From contig JAYKYS010000012.1 in the NCBI GenBank assembly GCA_036924285.1, forward strand, positions 10,354,001-10,418,000: a DNA stretch of 64,000 bases, in the 5' to 3' direction. The stretch's first letter is position 1. Each line of letters starts with the position of its first letter. Made by a program: the position numbers and the translations under genes. The notes below the pieces were generated by a model, which saw nothing but the letters and a program-made list of their open reading frames with translations, did not search any database and was not told the origin of the DNA. Source of the DNA: Asterella californica (taxonomy: Eukaryota; Streptophyta; Marchantiopsida; Marchantiales; Aytoniaceae). Shown in pieces: positions 1 through 10,481 of this stretch.

Positions 1-899
1 CATACTGCTGCAACTCTCTACTCGAACTCCAGAGTGAAACATCCAAAGCATATGATACCGCCGTAGTCATACTAGACATGCCCTCCATCTCCTCAAAGAT
101 CGGAGTATCCTCCGCATGGACATTGTCCTCTAACAACTCGTCCGGCCAAGTGATGACCATTGAACCCTGCAATGGATGCCATAGTCCCTGATGTAGGTTC
201 CGTTATCCCAACTCTAGCACTGAACCGCACTGGTAAGCGACTCATTCGTCTCTCACCGGACTGCCAACCTGGTCTGTAAGATGCTGTCTCCGCCAATAGT
301 CGATCATGAACCCCATAGGGTATAACATAACACCTCCAACCAATTCATCATAAGACTCTGCGGTCGTCTGCGGTCGTAACGATGGCCTTGGCCTTCATCA
401 TGGAGCCATCCGTGCGATGATCTGATCGAACTCTCATCGTCAGCATCTCGCGTGTCATGTGTAGAGCTCAACCGTTAATCAACGGTTGAGCTCTAGAGTC
501 TAACAAGACTTTCAACGGTCGATACACCTTCCTTGAAAGTGCCACCAAATAGAAGATTCTACTTCTGTTATCCAACAACACCACACCTGGTGCCAAATCA
601 TCACGGTGAATCACCGGTCTAACTGATAACTCATCTAACCTGGCAGTCGTCGCTTGTCAAGTACCATTGGTAGCTGTCCTGATCTTCGACTCCATGGACA
701 CATCTATCGTCTCGTGCTGAACCACCTCAGCACTAGAGATAACTACATCCTCGCTCTCACTGAGCGTGATCGTCAACTTGAACACTTGAGCCAAGCTGAC
801 CCCCAATGCCTTCATATCCGTGGTTGAAAATAGTAGAGCTCGGAAAACTGCTGTAGCCGTCCCCAACATCGGATTCGACGTCGCATCCACAGACGTCAT
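1..899 (-). pseudogene. Protease-region relic of a PHD-type Ty3/gypsy element
   Basis: Read on the minus strand this is decayed polyprotein with several stops and at least one frame change. One open piece (657-899) reads into a segment at about 480-530 that contains LLDSRAQPLI. This resembles a retropepsin active site (D-S/T-G) with the glycine replaced by arginine. A further open piece at 93-296 contains YRPGWQSGERR, which I associate from memory with the protease-to-RT linker of gypsy elements in green algae and bryophytes. Those elements end in a PHD finger, and the relic at 36.4-37.8 kb is the matching 3' half of such an element. The window cuts the relic at base 1. It joins the element-1 gag at about base 900. 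Family assignment is by motif recognition only. Confidence 0.55.
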
Positions 900-1058
900 A
901 ATCTCACCCGTATCCAGACCAAGTACGGAGGTCGCTGCAGTCACAGGTGCTACAGAAGGTGCTGCAGTAGATGTAGATGCAGCAGCCGTAGAAGTAGCAG
1001 CAGTAGCGCTCTTGCGATCCATCTTCTTTCCTTGTAGTAACTCAACCTTCTCAATCAA
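900..1058 (-). pseudogene. Second copy of gypsy gag N-terminus, fused to foreign sequence
   Basis: The first ~53 residues of this open frame (MIEKVELLQGKKMDRKSA, then an Ala/Thr/Ser-rich stretch) match the start of the element-1 gag at 8535-8693 almost residue for residue. Identity stops abruptly after DTGEI. Beyond that, the left copy continues into unrelated sequence belonging to the PHD-type relic, while the right copy continues into the rest of gag. The start codon lies 30 bases from the primer-binding site, as in the right copy. This is therefore the 5' end of an element-1 relative recombined onto another family. Confidence 0.75.
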
Positions 1059-1067
1059 TCACCCCAA

Positions 1068-1088
1068 GAGCTCTCAGTGGAAGCACCA
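1068..1088 (-). promoter_or_regulatory. Primer-binding site (tRNA-Thr-like), left copy
   Basis: The plus strand reads gagctctcagtggaagcacca. On the minus strand it therefore begins TGG two bases after the LTR end, as a primer-binding site should. The plus-strand text resembles the 3' end of a plant tRNA-Thr including CCA; I recall about 17 of 21 matches and have not checked this against a database. The same 21 bases occur at 8703-8723. Confidence 0.65.
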
Positions 1089-1090
1089 GA

Positions 1091-2410
1091 TGTAGAGTTG
1101 AGAGTTTTCCTCGGGAAGGGCGGAACCTTCTGGCTGTGATATGAGCTTGAATGCTGTGTTTAGTCGACTTAGGGAAGCACTAGACTCCTGGCTGTGCTTG
1201 GTTTGCTCAAAGGATAGGCATCAGGTTACAAGATGATATTGAAAAACGCTCATACAAGTCTCTTGGCTCTTCTGATATGTTCAGGAAGCAAAGTTCAGGC
1301 TTAACTAGCAACGATAAGATCTGACGACAACTTTGACACTCAGGATTGAGAAATATGTGAAGATTTAGACTTCAGAACTTCTCCTACATGTCAATGAAGT
1401 CCTACTGGATACACATACGACGTTTCAGCTTGAGATCAATTCAGAACACCAAGATATGAGTAGAAACTTTCTGAACAGAGAAATTATGACAATTTCTGGT
1501 ACCCAGCCAGCTATTTCGACCTATAACAGGAGATTGGCTCGATCAATTTTGAAGTTTCTTACAGGATTTGCAGTACACAGCTTGCTGAACACTCCTGTGA
1601 AGTTGTACCTCCTGATTGTACACACAACTCTAGATTTCGTTCTCTGAAGTTGCTGTTCTAGATTGCGAGCTTTACAGACCCCCTCTGCTTCAGCGGCCGC
1701 CCTGAATTACTCAGTAACTCAAATCACTTGAAACGTTTTTGACAATCGTAGCCCGGCTGACAATGAATGCAACCACGAACGTTTGAAGCGATTTCCTCAA
1801 TTCTGCTGCAAATGACACTCAAAACCCCAAATTCAATAGAAGTGCTGCAATTCTGACACAAATCGAACTTCAATCAGCCATAACTCCTTCTTTATTACTC
1901 CAAATCGATCAAAATTTTCGCTGACAGTGCTTGGCACGACGAGCTCTATCTCCCTGTGCTCTCAGATTTTGCAGTACCTTCACCAATTGCTCGAAATCCA
2001 CTCTAGAGCTCTGTTTCTAAACTTAGAGTTTTACAAAAAACAAAAATGGACCAATGGGAGTTCATAGCTCCACTTGACTGTCCTTTTGTGCCTTAAACTA
2101 CCTGGTAACTTATCTACACTCATAGGCTACCACGTCAAGCCCCCTAGAGTGCCAGCGTAAAACTTAAACTACCTAAAATGACACGCAGCCCCAAAAAATA
2201 ACTTAAATCAGCTAGAAAGCGTGCATGGGCGACACGCAAATACAACCCATGAGCTTAAGTCCTATCAACATGGTAATCAACCTACTAAGACTCAAAATAT
2301 ATAACATCTTCCAAAAATGGACTTCTCTGACGTCTTAACTTCACTCAGAGAGCCTAACGCCTGACAGAGAAGTGAATCATTTACTATGTGAAATGATTCA
2401 CATCACGACA
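1091..2410 (-). repeat. LTR of gypsy element 1 (left copy)
   Basis: This 1320-bp repeat matches 8726-10041 along its whole length. On the minus strand it starts TGTCGTGATG and ends CTCTACA, so it has TG...CA ends. The inner edge at 2410 abuts a polypurine tract, which makes it the 3' LTR of element 1. The outer edge is followed by a primer-binding site and gag start instead of host DNA, so it also serves as the 5' LTR of a second, chimeric element. By eye the first 250 bases differ from the right copy at roughly ten positions, which suggests an old insertion or repeated exchange. Confidence 0.85.
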
Positions 2411-2422
2411 TCCACCCCCTCC
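2411..2422 (-). promoter_or_regulatory. Polypurine tract of element 1
   Basis: The minus strand reads GGAGGGGGTGGA immediately before the LTR start TGTCGTG. This is the plus-strand primer expected at the 3' end of an LTR retrotransposon. Element 2 has the nearly identical AGAGGGGGTGGA at the same place. Confidence 0.8.
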
Positions 2423-2456
2423 AAACCTGCACATCCTCTGGCATGTGCCAACCTGT

Positions 2457-4409
2457 TCAGTCTTCTGCTTGTTCTTCATCATCATCGCTCTTCTCCGTCT
2501 CAGTCTCATCAGACGCTGGGATGTCTCCGTCTCTTGTTGTCCTCAGCTCTGACTCCAAAAAGTTGAATAATTCAATTGACTCTCCGCGTCTCTTGAACAG
2601 TTTCACACGTTTGCCAACCACAGATAGCTTCAAAGGAGTATCATCCAACTCACGCAAGCTATAAGTGACATTCTCATACACATCTAGCACAACATAAGGC
2701 TCGAACCATCTTCGAGAGAACTTACGGAGTGTAGAATGTTGATTGTCCAACGTGCTATCATATATCAGAACCCAATCACCAACATGTATTGACTTCGGTC
2801 GTAGTCGGTGAGTCTTGTCAAAACGTTCCTTGTTTCTAACTCGAGCCACCTTCAGCCTCTCCTGCGCATCAGCAAGATCCTCCTCCCTTCGCTCCAACTG
2901 CCTTATACGTAAATTTAGGAGTGAAGCACGATCTATACCATCTTCCCACGGTAGCGTAGCCCACGTAGGAAAGTACTCTTCAGTAGGCATGATCGGTTTC
3001 TGACCCAACATAAGCTCAACTGACATATAGTCAGTCGTAGTACAGTGTGTAGTTCTATCAGCCCACAAAGCAAACGGAAGTAGTCTCGGCCATTCTCTAG
3101 GCCTACCATCACATGCTTTCACTAAAGCGTGAACAACAGAAGGGTGTCCTCGTTCACTCTTACCAATGCCCTCTGGATTCATAGCAGTAGTAAGTCGAAG
3201 CTTTACTCCATAACGAGCAAAAAACTCTTTCACTTCAGTGCCTCTCAACTCGCCTCTATCTGCACGTAATATCCCAACCGATCCATAGCGACAAATGATA
3301 TCTTCAAGCACGAACCTGCAGATATTCTCTGTAGTCTTCGTCCGTAGTGCTCGTCCCTCCACATAGTTGGAGAGATCCTCTCGAGCCAACACCAAGTAAC
3401 GCATCCTCCATAACCCCGGTGGCATCATCACAAGATCAAGAACCCACTGAAAATGAATACTAGGTGGATAAGTAAGTACAAGTCCATCTCTGTAACGGAC
3501 TTTAGAGTAGAACTGGCAGTGCAGACATGATCCAACAAAGTCCACCACGTCTTGATACAAACCCTTCCACCAGTAACGCTCTTTCATCTTCGTATAAGTA
3601 GCCCATACTCCATGATGTCCAGCCCACAAGGTGTCATGAAACTCTTTCAGCAGATTCAGCTTCGTCGGTTGATCATCCACCACTCTAGCAAGCGCTCCAT
3701 TTCTTCTTTTCGGACATTTCCGCAGATAACCTTCACGTAGAAGATAATTGTACGCCTCCTGTCTGATCTCCTTGAACTCTGCATCACTCCATCCTTCTCT
3801 TCTGCATAACAAACTCAGATAAAACCCAATATCGTGGAACCTTTCTGAGTAGAACTCCTCATTGAACGGCAGTGGTTCTAAGTCTGAAGTCTGCTGACCA
3901 ACTTGGCACCAAATGTCTCTCCTCTCTTCATTCTTCACTTCTGCAAACATCTCATCCTCATCTGTATAGCGAGCCCTAGACAACATATCTGCAACTGGAT
4001 TGTCCTTCCCTGCTATATGCTTTAGCTCAGGGTTCAGACTCCGGACATAAGCAATCCATCGCAATATTGCTATGTCGGGTGTATTGCATTTTGCAATCAT
4101 ACCCAACAAAGGTAAACAATCTATTTCTAATATCACACGGGCTCCTATCAAGAACTCTCGATCTACCTTCATAGCAGTAACAGCTCCCCACAACTCACGC
4201 TTCACTTGAGGATAGTTACGCTGTCTATCTGTTAAGATCCGAGCTCCAAACCTTGAAACAAACCGCACACCTTCTGCATCTTCTTGGCCAACTGCCCATC
4301 CAATCGCCTTTGGACTCGTATCAACAATCAGTACCACATGTCTCCCGCTCTCGTAGCTAAGCCTCCTTAGTATAGGTGGAGACTTCAGAATCTCCTTCAG
4401 CTGCTCCAT
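2457..4409 (-). CDS. Gypsy RNase H-integrase fragment (650 aa, element 1)
   Basis: This is the longest open frame of element 1. RNase H residues are D30 (VDTSPKAIGW), E72 (RELWG) and D98 (EIDCLPLL), followed by AGKDNPVADMLSRA at about 133-146. The integrase zinc-binding region has H258, H265/H266, C295 and C298. The catalytic core has D325, D384 (ADRGEL) and E419 (KSERGHP). The D384-E419 spacing is 35, the D,D35E pattern. A short basic C-terminal region (GDWVLIYDS, VKLFKRRGE) follows and ends in an acidic tail. The frame lacks the RT palm and cannot start translation sensibly by itself. It is a preserved 3' part of a gag-pol polyprotein. Confidence 0.9.
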   Translation of the reverse strand: MEQLKEILKSPPILRRLSYESGRHVVLIVDTSPKAIGWAVGQEDAEGVRFVSRFGARILTDRQRNYPQVKRELWGAVTAMKVDREFLIGARVILEIDCLPLLGMIAKCNTPDIAILRWIAYVRSLNPELKHIAGKDNPVADMLSRARYTDEDEMFAEVKNEERRDIWCQVGQQTSDLEPLPFNEEFYSERFHDIGFYLSLLCRREGWSDAEFKEIRQEAYNYLLREGYLRKCPKRRNGALARVVDDQPTKLNLLKEFHDTLWAGHHGVWATYTKMKERYWWKGLYQDVVDFVGSCLHCQFYSKVRYRDGLVLTYPPSIHFQWVLDLVMMPPGLWRMRYLVLAREDLSNYVEGRALRTKTTENICRFVLEDIICRYGSVGILRADRGELRGTEVKEFFARYGVKLRLTTAMNPEGIGKSERGHPSVVHALVKACDGRPREWPRLLPFALWADRTTHCTTTDYMSVELMLGQKPIMPTEEYFPTWATLPWEDGIDRASLLNLRIRQLERREEDLADAQERLKVARVRNKERFDKTHRLRPKSIHVGDWVLIYDSTLDNQHSTLRKFSRRWFEPYVVLDVYENVTYSLRELDDTPLKLSVVGKRVKLFKRRGESIELFNFLESELRTTRDGDIPASDETETEKSDDDEEQAED

Positions 4410-4453
4410 CGTCTCATGATGTTCTTGCCGCTAAGTAAACCTCCTTCCCTTTC

Positions 4454-5519
4454 TCAGAAGTGCATCAGAGGCTCGGCAATGTGTGCATAATGAGGAATAC
4501 TCACACGAAAGAACACACAAGCTCCCAAGAACCGTCGAACCTCAGTGATGTTGATGCAGTCAGCTATCCTTGCTATAGCATCTACCTTCTCTGGGTTCGG
4601 ACGCCTCCCAAAAGTACCACACAAATGACTCACCACCACAATCTCTGACATACCAAAACGAGATTTGGTACCTGATAGAGTGAGGTGTACCTCCTCCAAA
4701 CGCATCAGAATCTTCTCCACATCTCGAATGTGGTCTGCAATGAACTTTCTGCATCCATCAGAAGTCACAGCTTCGTCTTTGTCTTCCACCGGACAGCCTT
4801 TCATGAGAATATCATCCAGAAACGGGATAGTGACCTCATGTACAAACTCTCGTAACACCTTATGCATCACATTCTGCATATGGGCTACTGAGTTTCTCGC
4901 ACCCTGAGGAAGAGTACACATCCGCATCAATCCCAAAGGTGTACGCATGGTAGTCAAGTCTCTACTCTCCAAAGCAAGCTGAAACTGATCATAACTTGAA
5001 AACAGATCTCCAATAGAATAGATTGACCTTCCAGCAAACGCCTCAGCTACTTCATCAACCACAGGTCATGTTCCAATGTTTCGAATCGTGATGTTGTTGG
5101 CAGGCTGCAAGTCTTGGATGAAGCGTAGAGCTCCTGTCTTCTTAGGTACAGTGAACCATCGACTAGAGTACGGAGCCATAGATGGTTCAAGAATACCCAT
5201 CTGCATCCTCTCCTTCAATATCAATCACCTTCGGTAGCAAGGCACGAGGGACTGGAATCGGCTTCAAGTCCCAAGGTACGTGAGGAATAGTGAAGATAAT
5301 CATCGGAGCTATCACACTAGGATCCACACAACTTATCTCCTCAGCCGAGAAAGAAAATGCCTTACCATGGCTAACTATCATCTGTTCAAAAGCTCGTTTC
5401 TCCTCTTCAGTCAAGAAGCCACCCCCTCCTATCTGGAGCTGCTCGAGTGTCTCTTGAGTAAACTTGTGTCCTACCTGTGTAGGATCTCTAAGCATAGGCT
5501 CAGCAGCCGCTAACTCCAT
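4454..5519 (-). pseudogene. Gypsy reverse transcriptase, broken (element 1)
   Basis: Two open pieces (5187-5519 and 4454-5062) together cover the RT domain. The upstream piece carries the pre-RT segment with GGGGFLTEEEKRAFEQM and IPHVPWDLKPIPVPRA. The downstream piece carries YSIGDLFSSYDQFQLA, RTPLGLMRMCTLPQGARN and the catalytic FLDD, a Phe variant of the YxDD box. The pieces are separated by about 120 bases that still encode RT-like residues in other frames, so at least one frameshift lies at about 5065-5185. Another break at 4410-4450 separates RT from the RNase H frame. Confidence 0.85.
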
Positions 5520-5543
5520 CTGCTGCTGAGAATCAACAGATAA

Positions 5544-6050
5544 TTAGGTCGTCACAGGTCTCACCTTCCTCGCTACAGCTTTATACCTGGCGTGTACTTC
5601 CGCTTCCTGATGTAAGCCACACCAACAGACTGCATCCTTCCATCCATTCTCCAGTCTCGGATGAGGACGATATGGCAAGTACGAGATAATCTCCTCATAG
5701 ACTTCACGAGAATGGATGGGGATCACCACCCTATCTCCCATCTGTTCCATCAACCTATCTACATCATCCAGCCAACGAACAAAAGACTGTACATCTATAA
5801 ACTCCTCATAAACACCAGAAATCATCTCATCTTCCTGAACTCCTGTACAATGTAGATTTGCTGCACACCTCTCCATCTGCCTTCTACTCTTCTCAGTCAA
5901 ATCCTCTATCTGCGTGAACTCACTCCAATCATCAGAACTGAAAGCCATCAAACCAGATTTCCAACTATGTACAGTGCAACTACTTTCTGAATCTTGAGCA
6001 GCCTCTCCATCAGCCTCCTGTGATCCCTCAGGCTGCTCAAGCGAGATCAT
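5544..6050 (-). pseudogene. Protease-RT linker segment of element 1
   Basis: This 168-residue open piece lies between the retropepsin and RT pieces. It is acidic and rich in Ser and Glu and has no catalytic motif I recognise. The middle (QEDEMISGVYEEFIDVQSF, then SREVYEEII) is matched in element 2 by 14655-15134 (DESISGVFEEQYLVD, SKELYDVID). It is therefore a conserved part of this gypsy lineage. Frame breaks bound it on both sides. Confidence 0.6.
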
Positions 6051-6085
6051 AGTAGCAGTAGATCCTTCATTCTCGCTATCCCGTC

Positions 6086-6523
6086 CTACGAGAGTGGTTT
6101 CTGAAAACCCTTACTCCTACAGATAGGAGAATCCCTCAAGGTCTGCCGATTTCGTTCGTGGTTCGTACAAACGGTCAGAAATTGCACAAAACGTCTATCA
6201 TCTGGACTACGGATCCTAGCGTAATGAGATCCGTCATCCATTACCTTGGTCTCCATTCGAACTGTAGTGATATAAGGCTGACCAAGAATCACAGGATATG
6301 AAGCAGAAGATTGCACGAAGAAATGTTGATCCACATCCACATCACTTATCTTCACCTTCACGTTAAGACAAGCGCCGTATAACTCACCCTTCTGGTTGTT
6401 TGCAGCACGTAACACCCAACCATGGTTCAGCTCGATAGACCACTGAACTCTCACATACACCTCCCGTGAGATGATGTTGATCTCAGATCTGTGATCAACT
6501 AAAGCAGCAACAGGTTCAGCCAA
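6086..6523 (-). pseudogene. Retropepsin-like aspartic protease (element 1)
   Basis: The 145-residue piece contains AALVDHRSEINIISREVY near its start and YPVILGQPYI in the middle, the two hallmark regions of a retroviral-type aspartic protease. In the active site the usual D-T/S-G is D-H-R here and D-H-G in element 2. So this lineage appears to use His after the Asp, and element 1 has also lost the Gly. The piece starts mid-domain because the upstream frame is broken. Confidence 0.75.
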
Positions 6524-6549
6524 ACTTCCAAGACGAACTCGTGTAGCAG

Positions 6550-7473
6550 TTATAGCACGAGCCCAATGTCTCCTTCTGAAATCCAGCTAGCAGGGAGAGT
6601 CCAGCTACTATCAGTAGCTCGACTCTCCCCGCTAGCTTCCTCGTCATCGAACTCAATAGTGTTGGTATCAGCAACTAACGCTTCTTGCTGGTAGACCTGG
6701 TCATCAGCTTCTTGAAAATGCACCTTTCCAAACTCTGCATCATTCACAGAAGCTCCCACCACATCTATCATTTGACTTTCTACTTGTTCAGACATCACTT
6801 GTCTCTTGCGCTTGATGATGTCGATGATCAGCTCGTGAAACTCCCTCTTTGCAATACCAAGAACTTCTCGGAGAGAAAACTCGATTCGCGCATCCAGTAT
6901 CCTCTGCTCCAAGATGCTCTTCAGATCAGTAGAAGTTTCAATATCAGCTGCCAACTTATAAGCCGATCCCTTCTCTTTCTCTTGGGCAGTAAACCGCCTA
7001 CCAGCAGTCGTTGGCTCCTGCTGGGATCTCTGCACATCCTCCATAGGACCTGGTGCAGGTGGAGGAGCTGCAGAAGTAGACGGGATGTCCTCAGGAAGAG
7101 CCGCTCGTCTCCTTGTGACTCTCCGTCTATCCCCAGTCTCCTCAAGAACTCCAGTATCAAGTTCAGAGGCCTCTCGTCGTCTCTTTTCCTCCACAGAAGC
7201 ATCCTGCCAATGAACATGTCTATCTACATCCAGGAATGCTCTGATAGAAGCAGCATCTATAGGATCTCTCCATCCTGTGACCCTACGAATAGACTCGGCT
7301 CCTCTCTTCAGTATCTCAGAAGGAACTAGAGCCACACTCTTCTCAGCAGTCCTATCTAGCAATGTAAGACTAGAAGAGACCTCAATATGCCCAGCATATA
7401 CATCAAAATTTACCAGCGGTGCCATTAACGCGGTTGCTGTTGCAGCCGCAGCAATCTGAGGTAGACTCCTCAT
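6550..7473 (-). pseudogene. Gag-protease linker with DUF4100-like helix region (element 1)
   Basis: This is a 307-residue open piece. Residues about 70-160 are charged and Arg/Pro-rich (RRRVTRRRAALPED). Residues about 195-250 (AYKLAADIETSTDLKSILE, then REVLGIAKREFHELIIDIIKRKRQ) form a conserved helical block that is repeated in element 2. From memory it resembles the DUF4100 region of gypsy polyproteins; I could not test this. The C-terminal part is acidic and leads toward the protease. Confidence 0.6.
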
Positions 7474-7488
7474 GCCTCCTCGCCCAAA

Positions 7489-8693
7489 CTACGTGCTCAA
7501 TGGCTCTCCAGTAGAAGAAAGATGCAACCTATCGTTCTGATAGCGAACCACACCATCTCGCAAAGCAGCTGTGAGCTCTTGACAGTCTCCTCGGAAATGA
7601 TCAGGACTGTCACACCAAATACATCTATGAACCGGAGCTCCTCCTGGACGTGCAGCAGCAGGCGCCGGTGGCTGCTCTCTCTGCAATCCAGCTAACTCTA
7701 CCTTCAGCTCTCGCATCTGCCGAATTAGGTCTTTAATCTGGTCTGTTGACCATGGTTCTCCGTAGGTCTTTGAACATGTGCCCTTTGTGCCAGAGCTGGC
7801 ACAACCTGCATCAAAGGAACTGCAGTTGGGACAACAGGTCTGGGAGCAGGGGCCAAAGGCTGCTGTACTTGAGGAGCAGCATAAGGTGGAGTGACCACTT
7901 CTGCAAGCGGACGTCCTCCCACAGCCACTCTTCCCCTCCTCTGTCTTGTCAGTACAGCCACTGCATCCTCAACTCTCCCCCAATCCATAGTAACACCTCC
8001 CTCAGCAGATCGATCGGCCAACATAAAACATAACCGATCTGCCGTAGCATCATCGGTAGCTTGCAGGAAAAGCTCTGCTCTTTTAGCATCTAGGGTTATT
8101 CGCTCTAGAGTTGAAAGTTGCCAGTATTTCCGATCAAACTCTCTCAACAACTCACTCAGGCTCATCATACGACCAGGTTGCTGCTCAACCCAGTCCAGAA
8201 ATGTCCTTCTAGTAACTCTCTCTGAATCCTCCTCAAGAAACTCCTCTCGAAGAGATCGCTCAAAACTCATCCAGATTCCAAGATTTCTTCTCTACACATC
8301 CCTAACTTGGTCCCGCAACTCAAGAATGACATCTAACTCAAAACTTGCTATCATCTCAGCATCAGTAACTCTAACGAGCTCCATCTCTCCTCTGTACTCA
8401 CGCAGATATCTAGAAATATCTCTACCTTCAAACCTTCCACATCTGTTCACAATAGCTTGCAAAGCCTTGGTGGATTTTAACTCACCCTCTCCAACGATCG
8501 GATGTTGTTGGACCAAGGCCGCAAGCGTCTTCAGAATCTCACCCGTATCCAGACCAGGTACAGAGATCGCTGCAGTCACAGGTGCTACAGAAGGTGCTGC
8601 AGTAGACGTAGATGCAGCAGTCGTAGAAGTAGCAGCAGTAGCGCTCTTGCGATCCATCTTCTTTCCTTGTAGTAACTCAACCTTCTCAATCAA
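7489..8693 (-). pseudogene. Gag with CCHC zinc knuckle, broken (element 1)
   Basis: Three open pieces follow each other on the minus strand. The piece 8292-8693 is the Ala/Ser/Thr-rich N-terminus and start of the gag helical domain. The piece 7725-8270 holds the rest of the helical domain (SFERSLREEFLEEDSERV) followed by a Pro/Gln-rich linker. The piece 7489-7716 has one zinc knuckle, CIWCDSPDHFRGDC, fitting CX2CX4HX4C. The start at 8693 is chosen because it lies just inside the primer-binding site and is conserved in the left copy. Stops near 8290, 7722 and 7487 break the frame. Confidence 0.85.
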
Positions 8694-8702
8694 TCACCCC
8701 AA

Positions 8703-8723
8703 GAGCTCTCAGTGGAAGCACCA
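8703..8723 (-). promoter_or_regulatory. Primer-binding site (tRNA-Thr-like) of element 1
   Basis: It is identical to the 21 bases at 1068-1088 and sits two bases inside the 5' LTR. On the minus strand it begins TGGTGCTTCC, complementary to a tRNA ending in CCA. The tRNA-Thr assignment is from memory. Confidence 0.65.
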
Positions 8724-8725
8724 GA

Positions 8726-10041
8726 TGTAGAGTTGAGAGTTTTCCTCGGGAAGGGCGGAACCTTCTGGCTGAGATATGAGCTTGAATGATGTGTTTAGTC
8801 GACTTAGGGAAACACTAGACTCCTGGCTGTGCATGGTTTTCTCAAAGGATAGGCGTCAGGTTACAAGGTGATACTGAAAAACGCTCATACAAGTCTCTTG
8901 GCTCTTCTGATATGTTCAGGAAGCAAAGTTCAGGCTTAACTAGCAACGATAAGATCTGACGGCGAACTTTGGCACTCAGGATTGAGAAATATGTGAAGAT
9001 TTAGACTTCAGAACTTCTCCTACATGTCAATGAAGTCCTACTGGATACACATATGAAGTTTCAGCTTGAGATCAATTCAGAGCACCAAGATATGAGTAGA
9101 AACTTTCTGAACAGAGAAAATATGACAATTTTTGGTACCCAGCCAGCTATTTCGACCTATAACAGGAGATCGATCAATTTTGAAGTTTCTTACAGGATTT
9201 GCAGTACACAGCTTGCTGAACATTCCTGTGAAGTTGTACCTCCTGATTGTACACACAACTCCAGATTTCTTTCTCTGAAGTTGCTATTCTAGATTGTGAG
9301 CTTTACAGACCCCCTCTGCTTCAACAGCCGCCCTGAATTACTCAGTAACTCAAATCACTTGAAACGTTTTTGACAATCGTAGCCCGGCTGACAATGAATG
9401 GAACCACGAAGGTTTGAAGCGATTTCCTCAATTCTGCTGCAAATGACACTCAAAACCCCAAATTCAATAGAAGTGCTGCAATTCTAACACAAATCGAACT
9501 TCAATCAGCCATAACTTGTTCTTTATTGCTCCAAATCGATCAAACTTTTCGCTGACAGTGCTTGGCACGACGAGCTCTATCTCCCTGTGCTCTCAGATTT
9601 TGCAGTACCCTCACCAATTGCTCGATATCCACTCTAGAGCTCTGTTTCTAAACTTAGAGTTTTATAAAAGACAAAAATGGACCAATGGGAGTTCATAGCT
9701 CCACTTGACTGTCCTTTTGTGCCGTAAACTACCTGGTAACTTATCTACACTCATAGGCTACCACGTCAAGCCTCCTAGAGTGCCAGCGTAAAATTTAAAC
9801 TACCTAAAACGACACGTAGCCCCGAAAAATAACTTAAATCAGCTAGAAAGCGTGCATGGGCGACACGCAAATACAACCCATGAGCTTAAGCCCTATCAAC
9901 ATGGTAATCAACCTACTAAGACTCAAAATATATAACATCTTCCAAAAATGGACTTCTCTGAGGTCTTAACTTCACTCAAAGAGACTAACGCCTGATAGAG
10001 AAGTGAATCATTTACTATGTGAAATGATTTACATCACGACA
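8726..10041 (-). repeat. LTR of gypsy element 1 (right copy, 5' LTR)
   Basis: This is the 1316-bp partner of 1091-2410, with the same TGTCGTGATG and CTCTACA ends on the minus strand. It borders the primer-binding site at 8726 and meets an unrelated gag fragment at 10042. Both LTRs of element 1 and those of element 2 share a CTGGCTGTG-like block near the U5 end (here about 8820) and an ATAACAGGAG block. The two elements are thus from one lineage. Confidence 0.88.
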
Positions 10042-10481
10042 ACGTACTGCAATCCGAGTCATTGCTGCAGATGCTTCAATCTGCGCCACATCAGCCATTT
10101 AGTCGAAGTCACCTCCTTCTTCCTCCACCAGATCTCTGTTGAGTCATAGCCATACTAACTATCCTTTGCTCCAATTGCTCAATCCGAGCAGACATACCTG
10201 CTTCCAAAGTCTTAGTAGACGATGGATGGACTGATCCTCTCCGAGGTGCTGGACCTCTACCTCCATCTCGACCACCACAGCCTCCATGAGCTCCTCCGCC
10301 TCGTCCACGATCAGCCTTTCTTTGTCGTAGCCCGGATGGAGATCAAAACAATGGTAATTACTGTGACCTGGTTGTCCGTAATGCTTACACTGCCTAGACA
10401 TCGCTTGAGACATCTCAAACGTCTCATAACCACCTCTCCTCTGTGGACAGTCCTTCTGCTAGTGAGGATCATCACACGTCC
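10042..10481 (-). pseudogene. Orphan gag fragment with zinc knuckles
   Basis: Read on the minus strand from 10481, the sequence encodes a first knuckle-like segment (TCDDPH-stop-QKDC), then CKHYGQPGHSNYHCF. In the latter the second Cys of CX2CX4HX4C is Tyr. An Arg/Gly-rich stretch (RGRGGGAHGGCGGRDGGRGP) and a coiled segment (SARIEQLEQRI) follow. The stop replaces the Trp expected in DDPxHWQKDC. The fragment is truncated on both sides by LTRs. Element 2 itself lacks this gag region, so the fragment may be its displaced part or belong to a third relative. Confidence 0.65.

Larger units (their letters stand above)
1091..10041 (-). mobile_element. Ty3/gypsy LTR retrotransposon, element 1 (decayed)
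   Basis: In the minus direction the order is 5' LTR (8726-10041), primer-binding site, gag with zinc knuckle, a DUF4100-like linker, retropepsin, reverse transcriptase, RNase H, integrase, polypurine tract and 3' LTR (1091-2410). RT before RNase H before integrase is the Ty3/gypsy order. No chromodomain or PHD finger was seen after integrase. The coding region is broken into at least eight open pieces by stops or frameshifts, so it should not be active. No target-site duplication can be tested, because neither outer edge borders ordinary host DNA. Confidence 0.9.

Noticed and set aside
6685..7329. 214-codon plus-strand open frame
   Set aside because: It is the antisense shadow of the gypsy gag-protease linker on the minus strand.
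7891..8730. 279-codon plus-strand open frame
   Set aside because: Antisense of gypsy gag, caused by the low-complexity Ala/Ser/Thr-rich coding strand.
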